A program made the translations under genes and the position numbers. The notes under the pieces were generated by a model. It made no database searches. It was not told the DNA's origin and worked only from the letters and a program-made list of their open reading frames with translations. Of a stretch of DNA of 8,092 bases, positions 6,720 through 8,092 are shown one piece after another. Position 1 is the stretch's first letter. Each line of letters opens with the position of its first letter. Source of the DNA: an uncultured Lachnospiraceae bacterium (GTDB taxonomy: Bacteria > Bacillota > Clostridia > Lachnospirales > Lachnospiraceae); assembly GCA_946537585.1 (NCBI GenBank), contig CAMNFX010000054.1, forward strand, positions 1-8,092, given 5' to 3'.

Positions 6720-8092
6720 ATGCCGGGATCAGAGTTTAATATCAATGAAATATCGGAGCTGTTTTCGCGTGATCAGGACAGAACGGTCCGCGTGATCTGT
6801 GCCGGAGTATATGAAACAGGGAGAAAATCTGCAGGGGTATACGATGATTTTCTGTACTCCATGCAGGAGCTCGAGGAGCTGTGCAAAGCCTGCTTTCTCG
6901 AACCGGTGAGCCGGGTGACGCAAAATCTGGATCATGCTTCAAACAGCCTTTATGTAGGCCCCGGAAAGGCGGCGGAGATCAGAGAGCTTGCTGCCGACAC
7001 GGACGCAGAGGCGGTGATCTTCAATGACAGCCTGACGCCTGCCCAGTTTCGCAATCTTCAGAAAGAGCTTGGTTTTCCTGTGCTGGACCGGACGGCGCTC
7101 ATTCTTGAGATCTTTAAAAGCCGCGCAAAGACCAGAGAGTCGATGCTGCAGGTGGATTATGCGAGACTGAGCTATATCCGGACGCGTCTTGTCGGCATGT
7201 GGGACACTCTTGGACGAAAGGGCGGAGCCTCCGGCGCCATGTCCAGCCGCGGTGAAGGCGAGACCCAGCTGGAGCTTGACCGCCGGTCCATCGATACGAG
7301 GCTCGCGGAGCTTCGCAGAGAGCTGAAGGATGTGGCGGAGGAACGGAAGACCAGAAGCAGGCGGCGGCGGAAATCACGGCTTCCTCTGGCTTCTCTGATC
7401 GGATATACCAACGCCGGTAAATCCACGATCATGAATGCGCTTCTGGACCGATACGGAGCAGATGCAAAGGAACGGGGAACAGCAGCAGACGGAGCGGAAA
7501 AGAGCTTTTTCAATGGAATGAGAGCCTCAGGCTCAGAGATCTCCGGTACAGAGGAGGGCAGCCCGAAGAGAGTGTTCGAAGCGGATATGCTGTTTGCGAC
7601 ACTGGATTCTTCTGTCCGACGGATATCACCCGGCAATTCCGGTGATTTCCTGCTGTCGGATACGGTCGGATTCATTCATAAGCTTCCGACCACCCTTGTG
7701 GAAGCATTCAAATCCACGCTGGAGGAAGCGGCTGAGGCCGATCTTCTGATCCTGGTCGCGGACTGCAGCGACAGTCATTTCAGAAGCCATCTCGAGGTGA
7801 CGGAGAGCATACTCACAGAGCTCGGCGCCGGAGGCATTCCGAGGATCACTGTTTTCAACAAAGCAGACCTTTGCGAACCAAAAGTAGAATTCCCACGGCT
7901 CGGAGAAGAGACAAGAGATGCCGGAAGAGAAGGCAAAGTGGGAAAAAGCATCTATATTTGCGCCAAAGACGGCGCTTCAGTGGAAATGCTGGCAAATCTG
8001 ATCCGTGAGGAGCTGTATGGCGCCCGGGAAAAAGCGTGCCTTCTGATCCCCTACGACAGGGGAGACCTTGTCAGCGAACTGATGGATCACGC
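6720..8092 (+). CDS. hflX: HflX, ribosome-associated GTPase, 3' end beyond the window
   Basis: There are 457 complete codons with no stop before the window ends, so the gene is partial. The N-terminal HflX domain (about 22-130) includes NSLYVGPGKAAEI (75-87) and VIFNDSLTPAQFRNL (99-113). A helical linker carries SSRGEGETQLELDRR (175-189) and an Arg/Lys-rich stretch (210-220). The GTPase domain has G1 GYTNAGKST (228-236), G2 in FATLD (T294), G3 DTVGF (314-318), G4 NKAD (380-383) and G5 as CAK (414-416) instead of the common SAK. HflX binds the 50S subunit and splits stalled or stressed 70S ribosomes. About 40 residues (roughly 243-287) are inserted between G1 and switch I compared with the compact family form. 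The start is 3 nt after the thioesterase stop; only a weak AAGAG sits next to the ATG, so translation probably depends on coupling. Confidence 0.95.
   Translation, partial: MPGSEFNINEISELFSRDQDRTVRVICAGVYETGRKSAGVYDDFLYSMQELEELCKACFLEPVSRVTQNLDHASNSLYVGPGKAAEIRELAADTDAEAVIFNDSLTPAQFRNLQKELGFPVLDRTALILEIFKSRAKTRESMLQVDYARLSYIRTRLVGMWDTLGRKGGASGAMSSRGEGETQLELDRRSIDTRLAELRRELKDVAEERKTRSRRRRKSRLPLASLIGYTNAGKSTIMNALLDRYGADAKERGTAADGAEKSFFNGMRASGSEISGTEEGSPKRVFEADMLFATLDSSVRRISPGNSGDFLLSDTVGFIHKLPTTLVEAFKSTLEEAAEADLLILVADCSDSHFRSHLEVTESILTELGAGGIPRITVFNKADLCEPKVEFPRLGEETRDAGREGKVGKSIYICAKDGASVEMLANLIREELYGAREKACLLIPYDRGDLVSELMDH

Noticed and set aside
7625..7646. Small inverted repeat ATCACC/GGTGAT inside hflX
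   Set aside because: It is only 6 bp, lies within well-conserved coding sequence, and such short repeats are expected by chance.

Overview
All five genes in this window lie on the + strand. It looks like chromosomal DNA of a low-to-moderate GC Gram-positive anaerobe, most likely a gut Clostridia of the Lachnospiraceae type. The grounds are strong AGGAGG-type ribosome binding sites, SigA-like promoter boxes, a lipoprotein clostripain (C11) peptidase, an xpaC/telA-type gene pair like the one in Firmicutes, and a membrane-anchored peptidoglycan-type deacetylase. The organism is an inference; no marker gene fixes the species. No RNA gene, insertion sequence, phage gene, CRISPR array or long repeat was seen.

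Left part (1-2142): a two-gene unit. The first gene encodes a membrane protein with two N-terminal helices and a long cytoplasmic helical tail. It is probably XpaC-related, judged mainly from its position. A TelA-family protein follows 16 nt later behind a perfect AGGAGG.

Middle part (2143-4924): a 103-nt gap with an extended -10 promoter, then one large gene for an 892-residue secreted lipoprotein. It has an N-terminal C11 cysteine peptidase domain with an intact His/Cys pair and a C-terminal half of about 430 residues that I do not recognise.

Right part (4925-8092): a 161-nt gap holds a good SigA promoter (TTGATT-17-TATAAT) and, in the transcribed leader, a long GC-rich hairpin without a U-tract. 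Three tightly packed genes follow: an SH3b + NodB polysaccharide deacetylase with a GTG start, a YkhA/YciA-type acyl-CoA thioesterase whose ribosome binding site overlaps the deacetylase stop codon, and the ribosome-associated GTPase HflX, which begins 3 nt after the thioesterase stop and runs off the window. HflX carries an unusual insertion of about 40 residues in its GTPase domain, between the P-loop and switch I.

Taken together, the window is mostly envelope and housekeeping functions: envelope-stress-like proteins, an exported protease and wall modification, with two general cytoplasmic enzymes riding on the deacetylase transcript. I found no strong case for a wholly new multi-gene system. 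The points most worth following are the unknown C-terminal half of the C11 lipoprotein, the leader hairpin, and the HflX insertion.
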